NCBI GenBank assembly: GCA_031272825.1
Contig: JAISTE010000001.1
Location: forward strand, 1 to 36,059
Direction of reading: 5' to 3'
Length of the DNA: 36,059 nt
Source of the DNA: Propionibacteriaceae bacterium
GTDB lineage: Bacteria; Actinomycetota; Actinomycetes; Propionibacteriales; Propionibacteriaceae
This document shows, in pieces, positions 17,420-25,801 of this stretch. The notes beneath the pieces were generated by a model that worked only from the letters and a program-made list of their open reading frames with translations, did not search any database and had not been told where the DNA came from. Each line of letters opens with the position of its first letter. Position 1 is the stretch's first letter. The translations under genes and the position numbers were made by a program.

Positions 17420-18900
17420 TGAGCGAGCTGGTTTCATACGATGAGGCGGTGGCCGCTTTCGAGCCGGTGCTGGGCCTGGAGGTTCACACCGAGCTCAACA
17501 CCAAGACGAAGATGTTCTGCGGCTGCCAGAACTCCTTCGGCGGCGAGCCCAACACCCACACCTGCCCGGTGTGCCTGGGGCTGCCCGGCTCGCTGCCGTC
17601 GGTCAACGCTAAGGCCATCGAATCGGCGATCCGCATCGGCCTGGCCCTCAACTGTTCTATCGCCTCTTGGTGCCGGTTCGCGCGCAAGAACTACTTCTAC
17701 CCGGACATGGCCAAGGACTACCAGATTTCCCAGTACGACGAGCCGCTTTGTTTTGACGGCTACCTAGACGTCGAGGTGGACGGCGAGACCTACCGGGTAC
17801 CGATTGAGCGCGCCCACATGGAAGAGGACGCCGGGAAGCTGACCCACGTGGGCGGCTCGGGCCGCATTCAGGGGGCCGACTACTCGCTGGTGGACTACAA
17901 CCGTGCTGGGACGCCCCTGATCGAGATCGTCACCAAACCGGTGCGCGGCGTCGGGGCCAAGGCTCCGCAGGTCGCCAAGGCCTACGTGGCCGCGCTGCGC
18001 GACATCCTGCGCTCGCTCGGAGTTTCCGACGTGCGCATGGAGCAGGCGTCCTTGCGCTGCGATGCCAACGTATCGCTAATGCCGTGGGGAAGCGATGAGC
18101 TGGGCACCAGAACCGAAACCAAGAACGTGAACTCGCTGCGCACCGTCGAGGCGGCGCTCACTTACGAGATTCGGCGTCAAGGTGCGGTGCTGCTCTCCGG
18201 CGGCAAGGTCAAGCAAGAGACGCGGCACTGGAACGAAAACGGCTACACCCTGCCGGGGCGCTCGAAAGAAGAGGCCGAGGACTACCGCTACTTCCCCGAG
18301 CCCGACCTCGTGCCCGTTGCCCCCTCGCGCGAGTGGGTTGATCAGCTGCGCGCCTCGCTGCCCGAACCTCCGGCCCAGCGCCGGGCGCGGCTGCAGGGCG
18401 AATGGGGTTTGACCGACCTGGAGATGCGCGACATCCTGGGGGCCGACGCCCTAGAGCTCATCGCCGCGACGGTAGAGGCCGGGGCCGCACCCCAGGCCGC
18501 CCGCAAGTGGTGGCTGGGAGAGCTCAACCGCCTGGCCAAAGAGGCAGACGTGGAGCTCGACGCCGTGGGCATGAGCCCTGTTCAGGTGGCCGAACTCCAA
18601 GCCCTGGTCGATGCCGGAACCCTGACGGACAAGCTCGCCCGCCAGGTCATCGAGGGCGTTGTTGCAGGGGAAGGAACACCCGCCGAGGTTGTGGAAAAGC
18701 GCGGCCTGAAGGTGGTGGGCGGCTCTGCTTTGGACGATGCCGTTGCCGCCGCTTTGGAGGCTAACCCCTCGGCCGTCGAATCCATCAAGGCCGGACGCCA
18801 GCAGGCAATCGGTGCCCTCATCGGTGCCGTCATGAAATCCATGAAAGGCCAGGCCGACGCCGGCCAGGTGCGGCAGCTGATTATGGAGAAGCTGGGTTAA
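17419..18900 (+). CDS. gatB: Asp-tRNA(Asn)/Glu-tRNA(Gln) amidotransferase subunit B (kinase/transamidase)
   Basis: A 493-residue subunit that phosphorylates the tRNA-bound acid and transfers ammonia. The N-terminal catalytic cradle shows [19 protein letters not shown] and [12 protein letters not shown], whose cysteines form the zinc site, and later [10 protein letters not shown] and [13 protein letters not shown]. The C-terminal helical and YqeY-like tail (from about residue 330) binds the tRNA elbow. ATG 17419 shares one base with the gatA stop (TGATG), with GAGGAG 8 nt upstream. An in-frame GTG at 17416 adds one residue and cannot be excluded. A hairpin repeat cluster follows. Confidence 0.96.
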   Translation: MSELVSYDEAVAAFEPVLGLEVHTELNTKTKMFCGCQNSFGGEPNTHTCPVCLGLPGSLPSVNAKAIESAIRIGLALNCSIASWCRFARKNYFYPDMAKDYQISQYDEPLCFDGYLDVEVDGETYRVPIERAHMEEDAGKLTHVGGSGRIQGADYSLVDYNRAGTPLIEIVTKPVRGVGAKAPQVAKAYVAALRDILRSLGVSDVRMEQASLRCDANVSLMPWGSDELGTRTETKNVNSLRTVEAALTYEIRRQGAVLLSGGKVKQETRHWNENGYTLPGRSKEEAEDYRYFPEPDLVPVAPSREWVDQLRASLPEPPAQRRARLQGEWGLTDLEMRDILGADALELIAATVEAGAAPQAARKWWLGELNRLAKEADVELDAVGMSPVQVAELQALVDAGTLTDKLARQVIEGVVAGEGTPAEVVEKRGLKVVGGSALDDAVAAALEANPSAVESIKAGRQQAIGALIGAVMKSMKGQADAGQVRQLIMEKLG

Positions 18901-18906
18901 AGCCAA

Positions 18907-18954
18907 CCGTCCCCGGGCTTGAATTGACCGTCCCCGGGCTTGACCCGGGGACGG
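18907..18954. repeat. CCCGGG-type hairpin repeat (one and a half copies), probable terminator of gatB
   Basis: A complete unit at 18928-18954 has an 11-bp perfect stem: CCGTCCCCGGG, loop CTTGA, then CCCGGGGACGG. Directly before it (18907-18922) is the left arm plus loop of another copy. The family recurs downstream of hisI at 21432-21540. It lies between the converging ends of gatB and serA and could terminate both transcripts, although no T-run follows. Confidence 0.75.
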
Positions 18955-18980
18955 GCCCACCCATTAACCAGCACCCACTG

Positions 18981-19020
18981 CGTCATCCTGCGCGTGACGA
19001 AGTGAAGTCGCAGGATGACG
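18981..19020. repeat. REP-like hairpin between gatB and serA
   Basis: A perfect 12-bp inverted repeat, CGTCATCCTGCG (18981-18992) and CGCAGGATGACG (19009-19020), has a 16-nt loop. The arms and the loop end GAAGT are shared with the elements at 33986-34067 and, with stem changes, at 1-126. It is a member of the dispersed family and a possible bidirectional terminator for gatB and serA. The whole 18901-19042 gap contains no gene. Confidence 0.8.
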
Positions 19021-19042
19021 CAGGATGGATATGACTCAACTT

Positions 19043-20206
19043 CTAGATCACGCGGGCGTTGAGCACGCCGTCGATCTTCTTGATCTGGTCGAGTAGGCCG
19101 TTCATGTCCCCCTCGACGTCGACGATCGTGTAGGCCAGCTCGCCGCGGCTCTTGTTGAGCAAGTCAGCGATGTTCAGACCCTGCCCGGCGACCAGACCGG
19201 TGATCTGGCCTACCATGTTGGGCTTGTTCAGGTTCGCGATGCAGATGCGGCGGGTGTTTGCCGAACGCGGCAGGTTTGCCGTCGGGAAGTTCACCGAGTT
19301 TGAGATGTTCCCGTTCTCCAAGAAATCACGGATTTCTTCTGCGGCCATGCGCGCCGAGTTCTCCTCAGCCTCGTTCGTCGAAGCGCCCAGGTGGGGGAGC
19401 GTTACGACCCCGGCATGCTTGTTGAGCTGGGGCGTCGGGAAATCGCACACGTATCCGCGCAGCTTCCCGGCCTCCAGGGCCTCGACCACGGCCGTCTCGT
19501 CGACGATGGGCCCGCGGGCAAAGTTAATGATGACAGAGGACTTGGGCAGCAGCGCGATCTGCTCGCGGCCCACAAGGCCTTTCGTACCCTCAACCAGCGG
19601 CACGTGCACGGTGACGATATCCGAGCGCTTGAGCAGGACGTCGAGCTGGGTCACGTGCTCCACGAAGGAAGAGAGCTTCCACGCGTGATCGACGGTGATG
19701 CCCGGGTCGTAGCCGAGCACCCGCATCCCGAGGGCGGTGGCGGCGTTGGCCACCTCCACGCCGATGGCACCGAGCCCGATAACACCCAGGGTGCGCCCGG
19801 GCAGCTCGAAGCCGACGAAGTTCTTCTTCCCCACCTCGACGGCCTTGGCCATGGATTCGGCATCGCCGTCCAAGCGGTGGGCGAACGCCGCCGCCGGGAC
19901 GATGTTGCGCGCGGCCAAGAACAGGCCCGCGATCGTGAGCTCCTTGACGGCGTTCGCGTTCGAGCCCGGGGTGTTGAACACCGGGATGCCCTTGGCCGAG
20001 TATTCGGGAATCGGAATATTATTCGTGCCCGCCCCTGCCCTGGCCACGGCCTTCAGCGAGGCCGGGATGGGAGCGTTGTGCAAGGAGGCCGAACGCACCA
20101 AGACGGCGTCCGGATCGTCGATATTGGATCCAACCTCGTAGTCTCCCTGCGGAAGGACGGCCAGGCCGACGGGGGAGATGGCGTTGAGGGTCTTAATCCT
20201 GTACAT
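19043..20206 (-). CDS. serA: D-3-phosphoglycerate dehydrogenase (short, ACT-containing form)
   Basis: A 387-residue D-2-hydroxyacid dehydrogenase that oxidises 3-phosphoglycerate, the first step to serine. NAD-binding motif GLGAIG is at 144-149; Arg231 (NFARGPIVDE) and His272 (LPHLGAST) are catalytic; a C-terminal ACT domain covers about residues 315-387. By spacing from Arg231 the usual catalytic glutamate position is Gln260 (segment DFPTPQLNKH), unlike most relatives I know. The start ATG 20206 shares one base with the serC stop (TGATG) and AAGGAG lies 9 nt upstream. A longer in-frame start at 20251 lies inside serC and is rejected. The gene is co-transcribed with serC, which catalyses the next step. 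Confidence 0.94.
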   Translation of the reverse strand: MYRIKTLNAISPVGLAVLPQGDYEVGSNIDDPDAVLVRSASLHNAPIPASLKAVARAGAGTNNIPIPEYSAKGIPVFNTPGSNANAVKELTIAGLFLAARNIVPAAAFAHRLDGDAESMAKAVEVGKKNFVGFELPGRTLGVIGLGAIGVEVANAATALGMRVLGYDPGITVDHAWKLSSFVEHVTQLDVLLKRSDIVTVHVPLVEGTKGLVGREQIALLPKSSVIINFARGPIVDETAVVEALEAGKLRGYVCDFPTPQLNKHAGVVTLPHLGASTNEAEENSARMAAEEIRDFLENGNISNSVNFPTANLPRSANTRRICIANLNKPNMVGQITGLVAGQGLNIADLLNKSRGELAYTIVDVEGDMNGLLDQIKKIDGVLNARVI

Positions 20207-21285
20207 CAGGCGTGCTCCTTCTCGAAGTCGTTCATAAAGTCGATGAGGCATTCCACCCCGGCGATCGGCATCGCGTTGTAGATGGATGCGCGCATCCCGC
20301 CGACCGAGCGGTGACCCTTGAGGTTAACCAGCCCGGCCTCCTTGGCCTCGGACAGGAACAGCTGATCCAGGGAAGAATCGGCCAGGATAAACGGGATGTT
20401 CATCCACGAGCGTGCATCGGCGGCCACCGGGTTGGAATAGAAATCGGAAGAGTCAATGGCCTTGTAAAGGGCGTTGGCCTTGGCCAGGTTGCGGTCGGCC
20501 ATGGCGGTGAGCCCGCCGGTCTCCTCGATCCACCTCAGGATCAGGCCGAGCAGGTAGATACCGAAAGTGGGCGGGGTGTTGAGCATGGAATCGGCCTCGG
20601 CCTGGGTCTTCCAGTTGAACACCGCTGGGGTTTCGGGCCGGGCGGTGCCGAGCAGGTCGTCGCGCACGACCACGACCGTCAGTCCGGCGGGGCCAAGGTT
20701 CTTCTGCGCACCCGCATAGATGACGCCGAACTTGGAAACGTCGATGGGACGAGATGCGATCGTCGAGGAGAAGTCGGCGACCAGCGGAACCGAAGTCTGA
20801 GGGACATAGCCGAACTCGACGCCCCCGATGGTTTCGTTGGGCGTGTAGTGCAGGTATTTGGCGTCGGCGGGAACCTCGAAGGAACCCGCGGCGGGAACGG
20901 TGGTGTAGCTGGAGGCTGCCTCGTCGGCGACGATGATTGACTCCAGCCCCTGGCGCTTAGCGGCGGCAATCGCCTTCTTCGACCACTGGCCGGTGTTGAT
21001 ATAGGCGGCCGTATCGCAAGGAGCGGCCAGGTTCATCGGAATGAACTCGAATTGGGCGGAGGCACCGCCTTGAAGGAATAGCACCTTGTAGTTGTCGGGA
21101 ACGCCCAGTACCCGGCGGAAGGCCGCCTCGGCCTCGGCGGCACACTCGACAAAGTCCTTGCCCCGGTGGGAGACCTCAAGCACGGACATGCCGGAGGAAC
21201 GCCAATCGGTGAGCTCTTTGCGAGCCGTTTCAAGTACTTCGAGTGGAATCATCGCAGGGCCTGCGGAGAAGTTGTAAACACGCAC
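20206..21285 (-). CDS. serC: Phosphoserine aminotransferase
   Basis: A 359-residue PLP enzyme that transaminates 3-phosphohydroxypyruvate with glutamate to phosphoserine. It begins YNFSAGPAMIPLEVLE, the SerC hallmark, continues with EVSHRGKDF, and carries the PLP lysine in AGAQKNLGPAGLT. The end GVECLIDFMNDFEKEHA is typical. GTG 21285 is the start; only a weak GAAAG is visible upstream, so either initiation is weak or the leader folds in an unusual way. It heads the serC-serA unit, and serB is not in the window. Confidence 0.95.
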   Translation of the reverse strand: MRVYNFSAGPAMIPLEVLETARKELTDWRSSGMSVLEVSHRGKDFVECAAEAEAAFRRVLGVPDNYKVLFLQGGASAQFEFIPMNLAAPCDTAAYINTGQWSKKAIAAAKRQGLESIIVADEAASSYTTVPAAGSFEVPADAKYLHYTPNETIGGVEFGYVPQTSVPLVADFSSTIASRPIDVSKFGVIYAGAQKNLGPAGLTVVVVRDDLLGTARPETPAVFNWKTQAEADSMLNTPPTFGIYLLGLILRWIEETGGLTAMADRNLAKANALYKAIDSSDFYSNPVAADARSWMNIPFILADSSLDQLFLSEAKEAGLVNLKGHRSVGGMRASIYNAMPIAGVECLIDFMNDFEKEHA

Positions 21286-21564
21286 GTCCCGGATTCTTTC
21301 ATGTTTGGGCGCTCGCAGATTTTCGGCGCCCGTATTTGGTCACCATCTGAGAAGAGCGTTTTCAGTGCTCTTCGACGCCGTTGCTTGCGTTTCGGCTGAT
21401 CTTTGGGTGCTTTGGTTGGGTTTGGATTCCGCCCCGGGTCAAGCCCGGGGACGGGGCGGGTCAGGCTCGGGGACGGGAGCGGATCTCGCCCGAGGACGGG
21501 GCGGGTCGTGCCGAGGGACGTCCCCGGGCTGGACCCGGGGCGGGAGGCGGTTGGACGCGATCGA
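21286..21564. other. Intergenic region between hisI and serC: hairpins and leader, no gene
   Basis: No credible coding sequence was found. The half near serC holds two small inverted repeats, GGGCGC (21308-21313) with GCGCCC (21327-21332), and GAAGAGC (21352-21358) with GCTCTTC (21368-21374). These could be part of the serC leader RNA. They match no riboswitch that I recognise. The half near hisI is filled with CCCGGG-type repeat units (listed separately). Confidence 0.6.
21432..21540. repeat. Degenerate tandem array of CCCGGG-type hairpin units
   Basis: Two clear hairpins bound the array: CCCCGGG (21432-21438) with CCCGGGG (21444-21450), and CCCCGGG (21522-21528) with CCCGGGG (21534-21540). 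Between them lie decayed copies of the pattern GTCAAGCCCGGGGACGGG, at roughly 20-26 nt intervals (beginning about 21459, 21484 and 21503). It is the same family as 18907-18954. Its position just after hisI suggests use as a terminator. Confidence 0.7.
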
Positions 21565-21897
21565 TCAGGCCAGCGTGTGCGTATCGAAACAGGAAACCGC
21601 GCCGGTGTGGCAGGCCGGGCCGTGGGGGATGACTTCGAGCAGCAGGGTATCTCCGTCGCAGTCGAGTTTGACCGATTGCACGTCCTGGAGGTTCCCGGAG
21701 GTCTCGCCCTTGACCCAGTACTCCTGACGCGAGCGCGACCAGAAAGTGGCCTTCTTGGTCTCAAGCGTGCGCTTAAGCGCCTCGTCGTCCATCCAGGCCA
21801 TCATCAGCACCTGCTTGGTGTTGGCGTCCTGAACAATGGCGGGCACCAGCCCGTCGGGGCTGTGCTTGAGCAATGCCTTGATCTGATCGAAATCCAC
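21565..21897 (-). CDS. hisI: Phosphoribosyl-AMP cyclohydrolase
   Basis: A 110-residue histidine-biosynthesis enzyme that opens the adenine ring of phosphoribosyl-AMP. The family core is visible: [33 protein letters not shown], and the metal-binding cysteines in [12 protein letters not shown] and HGPACHTG. It is a stand-alone HisI without the HisE domain, as in most Actinomycetota. The start is GTG 21897 with TAGTAT exactly 6 nt upstream, i.e. leaderless. No other his genes are in the window, and it appears to be monocistronic, isolated by the terminator upstream and the repeat array downstream. Confidence 0.95.
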   Translation of the reverse strand: MDFDQIKALLKHSPDGLVPAIVQDANTKQVLMMAWMDDEALKRTLETKKATFWSRSRQEYWVKGETSGNLQDVQSVKLDCDGDTLLLEVIPHGPACHTGAVSCFDTHTLA

Positions 21898-21903
21898 GTG
21901 GGG

Positions 21904-21909
21904 ATACTA
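21904..21909 (-). promoter_or_regulatory. -10 element for leaderless hisI
   Basis: On the minus strand TAGTAT (21909-21904) is followed by 6 nt (CCCCAC) and the hisI GTG at 21897. No Shine-Dalgarno is present. The element lies directly after the terminator of the preceding transcription unit. No convincing -35 was seen. Confidence 0.6.
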
Positions 21910-21913
21910 CCGG

Positions 21914-21949
21914 GAAAACAAAAGGTGCCCGGCACGTGGCCGGGCACCT
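21914..21949 (-). terminator. Intrinsic terminator after the recCBD-pgm-epimerase genes
   Basis: A perfect 10-bp stem (AGGTGCCCGG at 21923-21932, CCGGGCACCT at 21940-21949, loop of 7 nt). Read on the minus strand it is followed by TTTTGTTTT (21922-21914). It starts 8 nt after the epimerase stop codon, and no comparable terminator was seen upstream as far as the recC promoter. Confidence 0.88.
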
Positions 21950-21957
21950 GACGTCAA

Positions 21958-22398
21958 TTACTTGGCGTATTCGACGATCTCGAGGAGGATTCCGCCGGTC
22001 GACTTCGGGTGGGCGAAGTTGATCTTAGAACCAGCGGTGCCCGTCTTGGGCTCATCGTAGAGCAGGCGGACGCCGCGATCGCGCAGCACCTGGCAGACGT
22101 GGTCGATGTCGGCCACGCGGTAGCAGACCTGCTGCACGCCGCCGCGACCGCCGTTCTTGGCGATCCACTTGCCGATGGTGGTATCAGGGCCGAGGGCGCC
22201 GAGAAGCTGAACCTGCGCGTTCTCAGGAAGAGCGTCGCCGGTGGAAAGCATGGCCTCGGCCACGCCCTGCTCCTCGTTGACCTCTTTGTGGGTCAGACGC
22301 CAGCCGAGCACTTCGGTGTGGAACTTGATGGCCTCATCGAGGTCGGGGACGGCGTACCCGACGTGGTCGATGCAGATGAAGAGATTTTCGTTATCCAT
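21958..22398 (-). CDS. mce: Methylmalonyl-CoA epimerase (VOC family)
   Basis: A 146-residue vicinal-oxygen-chelate protein that interconverts (R)- and (S)-methylmalonyl-CoA. It matches the Propionibacterium shermanii enzyme closely as I recall it (NENLFICIDHVGYAVPD at the N-terminus, LLYDEPKTGTAGSKINFAHP near the end). His12, Gln64 and Glu140 correspond to three of the four metal ligands, and Glu48 is kept. The position equivalent to His91 is Gln90: the usual His-His pair reads Gln89-Gln90. It starts 5 nt after the pgm stop; TAGGCT (22411-22406) overlaps that stop and lies 7 nt before the ATG, so it may also be transcribed separately. No mutase is in the window. A diverged VOC activity is possible. 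Confidence 0.87.
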   Translation of the reverse strand: MDNENLFICIDHVGYAVPDLDEAIKFHTEVLGWRLTHKEVNEEQGVAEAMLSTGDALPENAQVQLLGALGPDTTIGKWIAKNGGRGGVQQVCYRVADIDHVCQVLRDRGVRLLYDEPKTGTAGSKINFAHPKSTGGILLEIVEYAK

Positions 22399-22403
22399 GC
22401 TTC

Positions 22404-24032
22404 CTAGCCTAGTACCGAATCGACCAACGACTTAGCCTCGGCCTGGACTGCCGCCAGGTGCTCGGGGCCTTTCAACGATTCGGCGTAAATCTTGTAGACG
22501 TTCTCGGTTCCGGAGGGCCGGGCGGCGAACCAGGCGTCGGCGGTGGTGACCTTCAGCCCGCCGATCGGCGCGTTATTACCTGGGGCGTTGGTCAAGATGC
22601 TGGTGATGGGCTCCCCGGCGAGATCCTTGGCCTGGACGTCGGTCGGAGCTAGCGCGGCCAGCTTGGCCTTTTGCTCGCGGCTGGCCGGGGCGTCGACCCG
22701 CGCATAGGAAGACGCGCCGAACTTGGCCTCCAGCTCCTTGTAGTGCTCGGAAGGGGTCTTGCCGGTGACCGCCAGGATTTCTGAGGCCAGTAGGGCCAGC
22801 AGCAGGCCGTCCTTGTCCGTCGTCCAGGTGGAGCCGTCGAGGGCCAAGAACGAGGCCCCGGCGCTCTCCTCGCCTCCAAAGCCGAGCTCACCGCTGGTCA
22901 GCCCCGGGACGAACCACTTAAAGCCGACCGGAACCTCGACGAGCTTGCGCCCGAGCGAGGCCGCCACCTTGTCGATGATCGAGGAGGAAACCAAGGTCTT
23001 GCCGACCCCGGCGTTCGGGTTCCAGCCGGGGCGGTGGGCGAACAGGTAGTTGATGGCGACGGCCAGGTAGGCGTTCGGATTCATCAAACCGGCGTCCGGG
23101 GTGACGATCCCGTGCCGATCGGAATCCGCATCGTTGCCGGTAGAGATCTGGTACTTGTCGCGGTTTTCGATAAGCGAGGCCATGGCGTACGGGGAAGAGC
23201 AGTCCATGCGGATCTTGCCGTCCCAGTCCAACGTCATGAAATACCACGTCGGGTCGATCACCGGATTGACGACCGTGAGATCGATGCCCAAACGCTCGGA
23301 GATGTAGGCCCAGTAGGGTGCCGAGGCCCCGCCCATCGGGTCGGCACCGATCTTGATGCCAGCCGAGCGGATCGGGTCGAGGTTGATGGCGTTCGCCAGA
23401 TCCTCGCAATAGGCGGACAGGTAGTCCTCCGTCGTCACCTGCTCGGACGCCTGCGCGTACGGGATGCGTTTGATGCCGCGCGGATCACGCAGTAGCTCGT
23501 TCGCCCTTGCGGCGATGGCCTTGGTGGCGTCGGTGTCCGCCGGGCCGCCGTGGGGTGGGTTGTACTTGAAGCCGCCGTCGGCGGGCGGGTTGTGCGAGGG
23601 CGTGACGACGATGCCGTCGGCGCGCGGCCCGGTGTGCGTCTTGTTGTAGACGATGATCGCGCGCGAGATCGAAGGCGTGGGCGTGTAGTCAAGCTCGGGT
23701 TCGGCGTGGAGTTCGACGCCGTTGGCCACCAATACCTCGGTGGCCGTCTTCCAGGCGGGGAGGGACAGGCAATGGGTGTCCTTGCCCATGAACAGCGGGC
23801 CGGTGACCCCTTGGGCCTTGCGGTATTCGGCGATCGCCTGGGAGATGGCGGCGATGTGCATCTCGTTGAAGGCGGTGTTCAGCGACGATCCGCGGTGGCC
23901 GGAGGTGCCGAAGACGACCTGCTGGTCGGGGTTGTCCGGATCGGGGACGAGATCGTAGTAGGCGGCCAGGACTTTTTCGACGTCGATGAGGTCAGAGGGC
24001 AATGCGCGCTGCCCTGCACGAGGATTTACCAT
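22404..24032 (-). CDS. pgm: Phosphoglucomutase (alpha-D-glucose-specific)
   Basis: A 542-residue alpha-phosphohexomutase of the E. coli Pgm type, interconverting glucose 1- and 6-phosphate. Signatures are FGTSGHRGSS near the N-terminus, the phosphoserine loop TPSHNPPADGGFKYNPPHGGP, the Mg-binding DADSDRHG, the sugar-binding GEESAGAS and the C-terminal phosphate-binding RPSGTE. I start at ATG 24032 because MVNPRAGQ matches family N-termini and TATGCT lies 7 nt upstream. ATG 24044 (GAAGG 7 nt upstream) and GTG 24050 (overlapping the recD stop as GTGA) are alternatives. It lies downstream of recD, so it may also be read from the recCBD transcript. Confidence 0.93.
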   Translation of the reverse strand: MVNPRAGQRALPSDLIDVEKVLAAYYDLVPDPDNPDQQVVFGTSGHRGSSLNTAFNEMHIAAISQAIAEYRKAQGVTGPLFMGKDTHCLSLPAWKTATEVLVANGVELHAEPELDYTPTPSISRAIIVYNKTHTGPRADGIVVTPSHNPPADGGFKYNPPHGGPADTDATKAIAARANELLRDPRGIKRIPYAQASEQVTTEDYLSAYCEDLANAINLDPIRSAGIKIGADPMGGASAPYWAYISERLGIDLTVVNPVIDPTWYFMTLDWDGKIRMDCSSPYAMASLIENRDKYQISTGNDADSDRHGIVTPDAGLMNPNAYLAVAINYLFAHRPGWNPNAGVGKTLVSSSIIDKVAASLGRKLVEVPVGFKWFVPGLTSGELGFGGEESAGASFLALDGSTWTTDKDGLLLALLASEILAVTGKTPSEHYKELEAKFGASSYARVDAPASREQKAKLAALAPTDVQAKDLAGEPITSILTNAPGNNAPIGGLKVTTADAWFAARPSGTENVYKIYAESLKGPEHLAAVQAEAKSLVDSVLG

Positions 24033-24046
24033 AAGCGCCAGCATAG

Positions 24047-25801
24047 TCACACCTTCGGCTTAGCTCCCAAGCCGGACGCGCGCACGGCCTTGGTGGTGGC
24101 CGCCTTCAACAAAGATTCGCGCTCCCCGTACATCACGACCGAGCTTTCTGCCCTGGTGAGCGCCGTGTAGAGCAGCTCGTGCGTGAGCAGCGGCGAACCC
24201 GCGGGGGGGAGGATGAGCGTCACGCCGGAGAACTGCGAGCCCTGCGCCTTGTGAACCGTCATCGCGAAGGCGTTCACCACCTCGCTCAAAAGGTGCACCG
24301 ACAGCGGCTCGCGGCCCGGGAAGCAGGCCATCAGCTCGCCGCCCATGTCGACCACGACGCCGGTATCGCCATTGAACAGCCCGAGATCGGGCGAGTTCAC
24401 GGTGTAGAGCAGCGGCTCGCCGGGGTAGAAACCGGAAGGGTTGAAGCGGTGGACGGAGGCGATCCAGGTGTGAACCTGCCGCACCCACCAGGCGACCCCG
24501 GCGGGCCCCTCGCGGTGAGCACACAAGAGCTGGTGACGCTTGAGGGCCGCCAGCGCGGCGTCGACATCCCCGGCTTCGCCCGCCTGGAGCATGGGCAGCG
24601 CCGATTCCAAAACCCGCGCCTGGAGCTCGGCCAGCGCATCCGCGCCGGGTTCCAGCAATATCACGTCGTCGCCCAGCGCAGCCTCTAGCCCGGCGGCGTC
24701 GAAGAGCTGGACAGCCCGGGCCGCCTCATCGATTCGGGTTCCGCCCGAGCGGTGGTTGCCCGGCAGGTGAACCAGCGCACCGCTGGGCTCCAAGCTGAGC
24801 TTTTCCAGGGCCGGTTCGAGCCCCGGGATTTCGAGCGGAAGCTCGACGATGTCGGCCAGCACAGCACCGGCCTCTACCGGGGTGAGCTGGTCGGGATCGC
24901 CTACCAGCACCAGCGAGCCGTTCGGCGGCAGCGCTTCGAGCAAGGCGGCCATGAGCGGCAGCGCCACCATGGATGCCTCGTCGATCACCACCATGTCATA
25001 AGGCAGCGGATGGGAGGCGTTGTTGTCGAAGCGGCCAAATTTGCTTCCCAGCAGCCGGTGGATCGTCTTGGCCTCCAATGATTCGATACGCTCGAAGTGC
25101 CTGGCTGGCAGCGAGCTGGCCGCCGCTACCAGCGATTCCTTGACCCTCGCGGCCGCCTTCCCGGTGGGCGCGGCGAGCGCCACGCGCAGCTCAGGTTCGG
25201 CGGCCAGGAGTGTGGCCAACACCCGGGCGATCGTGTACGTCTTTCCCGAGCCCGGACCTCCTGTGACCACGGTGAGGCGGCTCAGGGCCGCAAGCGCGGC
25301 AGCCTGGCGCTGCTGCGGCTCGTAGTCGGTACCGAAGATCTCAGCCAGGGCTGCCGCGATGGAATCAAGATTCGCTCCGCCCGGCTCACAGCCTCGCGGT
25401 TGCAGCAGCGCCTTCAACCGGTCGTGTACCTCGCGCTCAACCAGCCAGTAGCGCTCGAAGTAGAGCAATCGGCCTTCCAGATGCAGCGGATGAGGCTGAG
25501 ATACAACCAGCGGGGAGTCTTCGACGGCAGCCAAAGCCTCCTCAGCGGTGGGCCAGGCCTCATCGGCTAGCGGCACGGCGTCCTCGCTCACCGCCTCGAT
25601 CTGCTCCCGTAGGATTCCCAAGTCCAGACATGCCGAGCCCGATTGCAGCGCCTTGGAGGTGAAGGCCGCAAGCAGGATGGGCAGCTCGCGCTTCTCGCCA
25701 GCCAGCCAGGCCAGCTTCGTGGCCAGGTGGATATCTGATGCGTCCAGGTAGCGGTGCTCCTGGAACAGGGCCAGCGCTCCGGTAGCCAACTGCGCGATCA
25801 T
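24047..25801 (-). CDS. recD: Exodeoxyribonuclease V alpha subunit
   Basis: A 584-residue superfamily 1B (5'-3') helicase, the fast motor of RecBCD. Walker A GGPGSGKT (Lys187) is followed by LAAPTGKAAARV; motif II is VVIDEASMV; QLTPVEAGAVLADI follows; and the C-terminal motif FAMTVHKAQGSQF is typical of RecD. The start ATG 25801 overlaps the recB stop by 4 nt (ATGA) and has GGAGG 6 nt upstream; a longer start at 25858 would lie inside recB. RecD acts with RecB and RecC to process double-strand breaks and degrade linear foreign DNA. The length is close to that of the E. coli protein. Confidence 0.95.
   Translation of the reverse strand: MIAQLATGALALFQEHRYLDASDIHLATKLAWLAGEKRELPILLAAFTSKALQSGSACLDLGILREQIEAVSEDAVPLADEAWPTAEEALAAVEDSPLVVSQPHPLHLEGRLLYFERYWLVEREVHDRLKALLQPRGCEPGGANLDSIAAALAEIFGTDYEPQQRQAAALAALSRLTVVTGGPGSGKTYTIARVLATLLAAEPELRVALAAPTGKAAARVKESLVAAASSLPARHFERIESLEAKTIHRLLGSKFGRFDNNASHPLPYDMVVIDEASMVALPLMAALLEALPPNGSLVLVGDPDQLTPVEAGAVLADIVELPLEIPGLEPALEKLSLEPSGALVHLPGNHRSGGTRIDEAARAVQLFDAAGLEAALGDDVILLEPGADALAELQARVLESALPMLQAGEAGDVDAALAALKRHQLLCAHREGPAGVAWWVRQVHTWIASVHRFNPSGFYPGEPLLYTVNSPDLGLFNGDTGVVVDMGGELMACFPGREPLSVHLLSEVVNAFAMTVHKAQGSQFSGVTLILPPAGSPLLTHELLYTALTRAESSVVMYGERESLLKAATTKAVRASGLGAKPKV

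Noticed and set aside
20206..20251. A longer SerA with a 15-residue N-terminal extension
   Set aside because: The extension overlaps serC coding sequence, lacks family similarity, and ATG 20206 has a Shine-Dalgarno and a TGATG junction.
21249..21764. Several open frames across the hisI-serC gap and its repeats
   Set aside because: They arise from GC-rich repeat sequence, overlap hisI/serC and have no family-like features.
24800..24840. A GGTTCGAG string like a tRNA T-loop
   Set aside because: It lies in the middle of recD and no cloverleaf arms or acceptor stem surround it.
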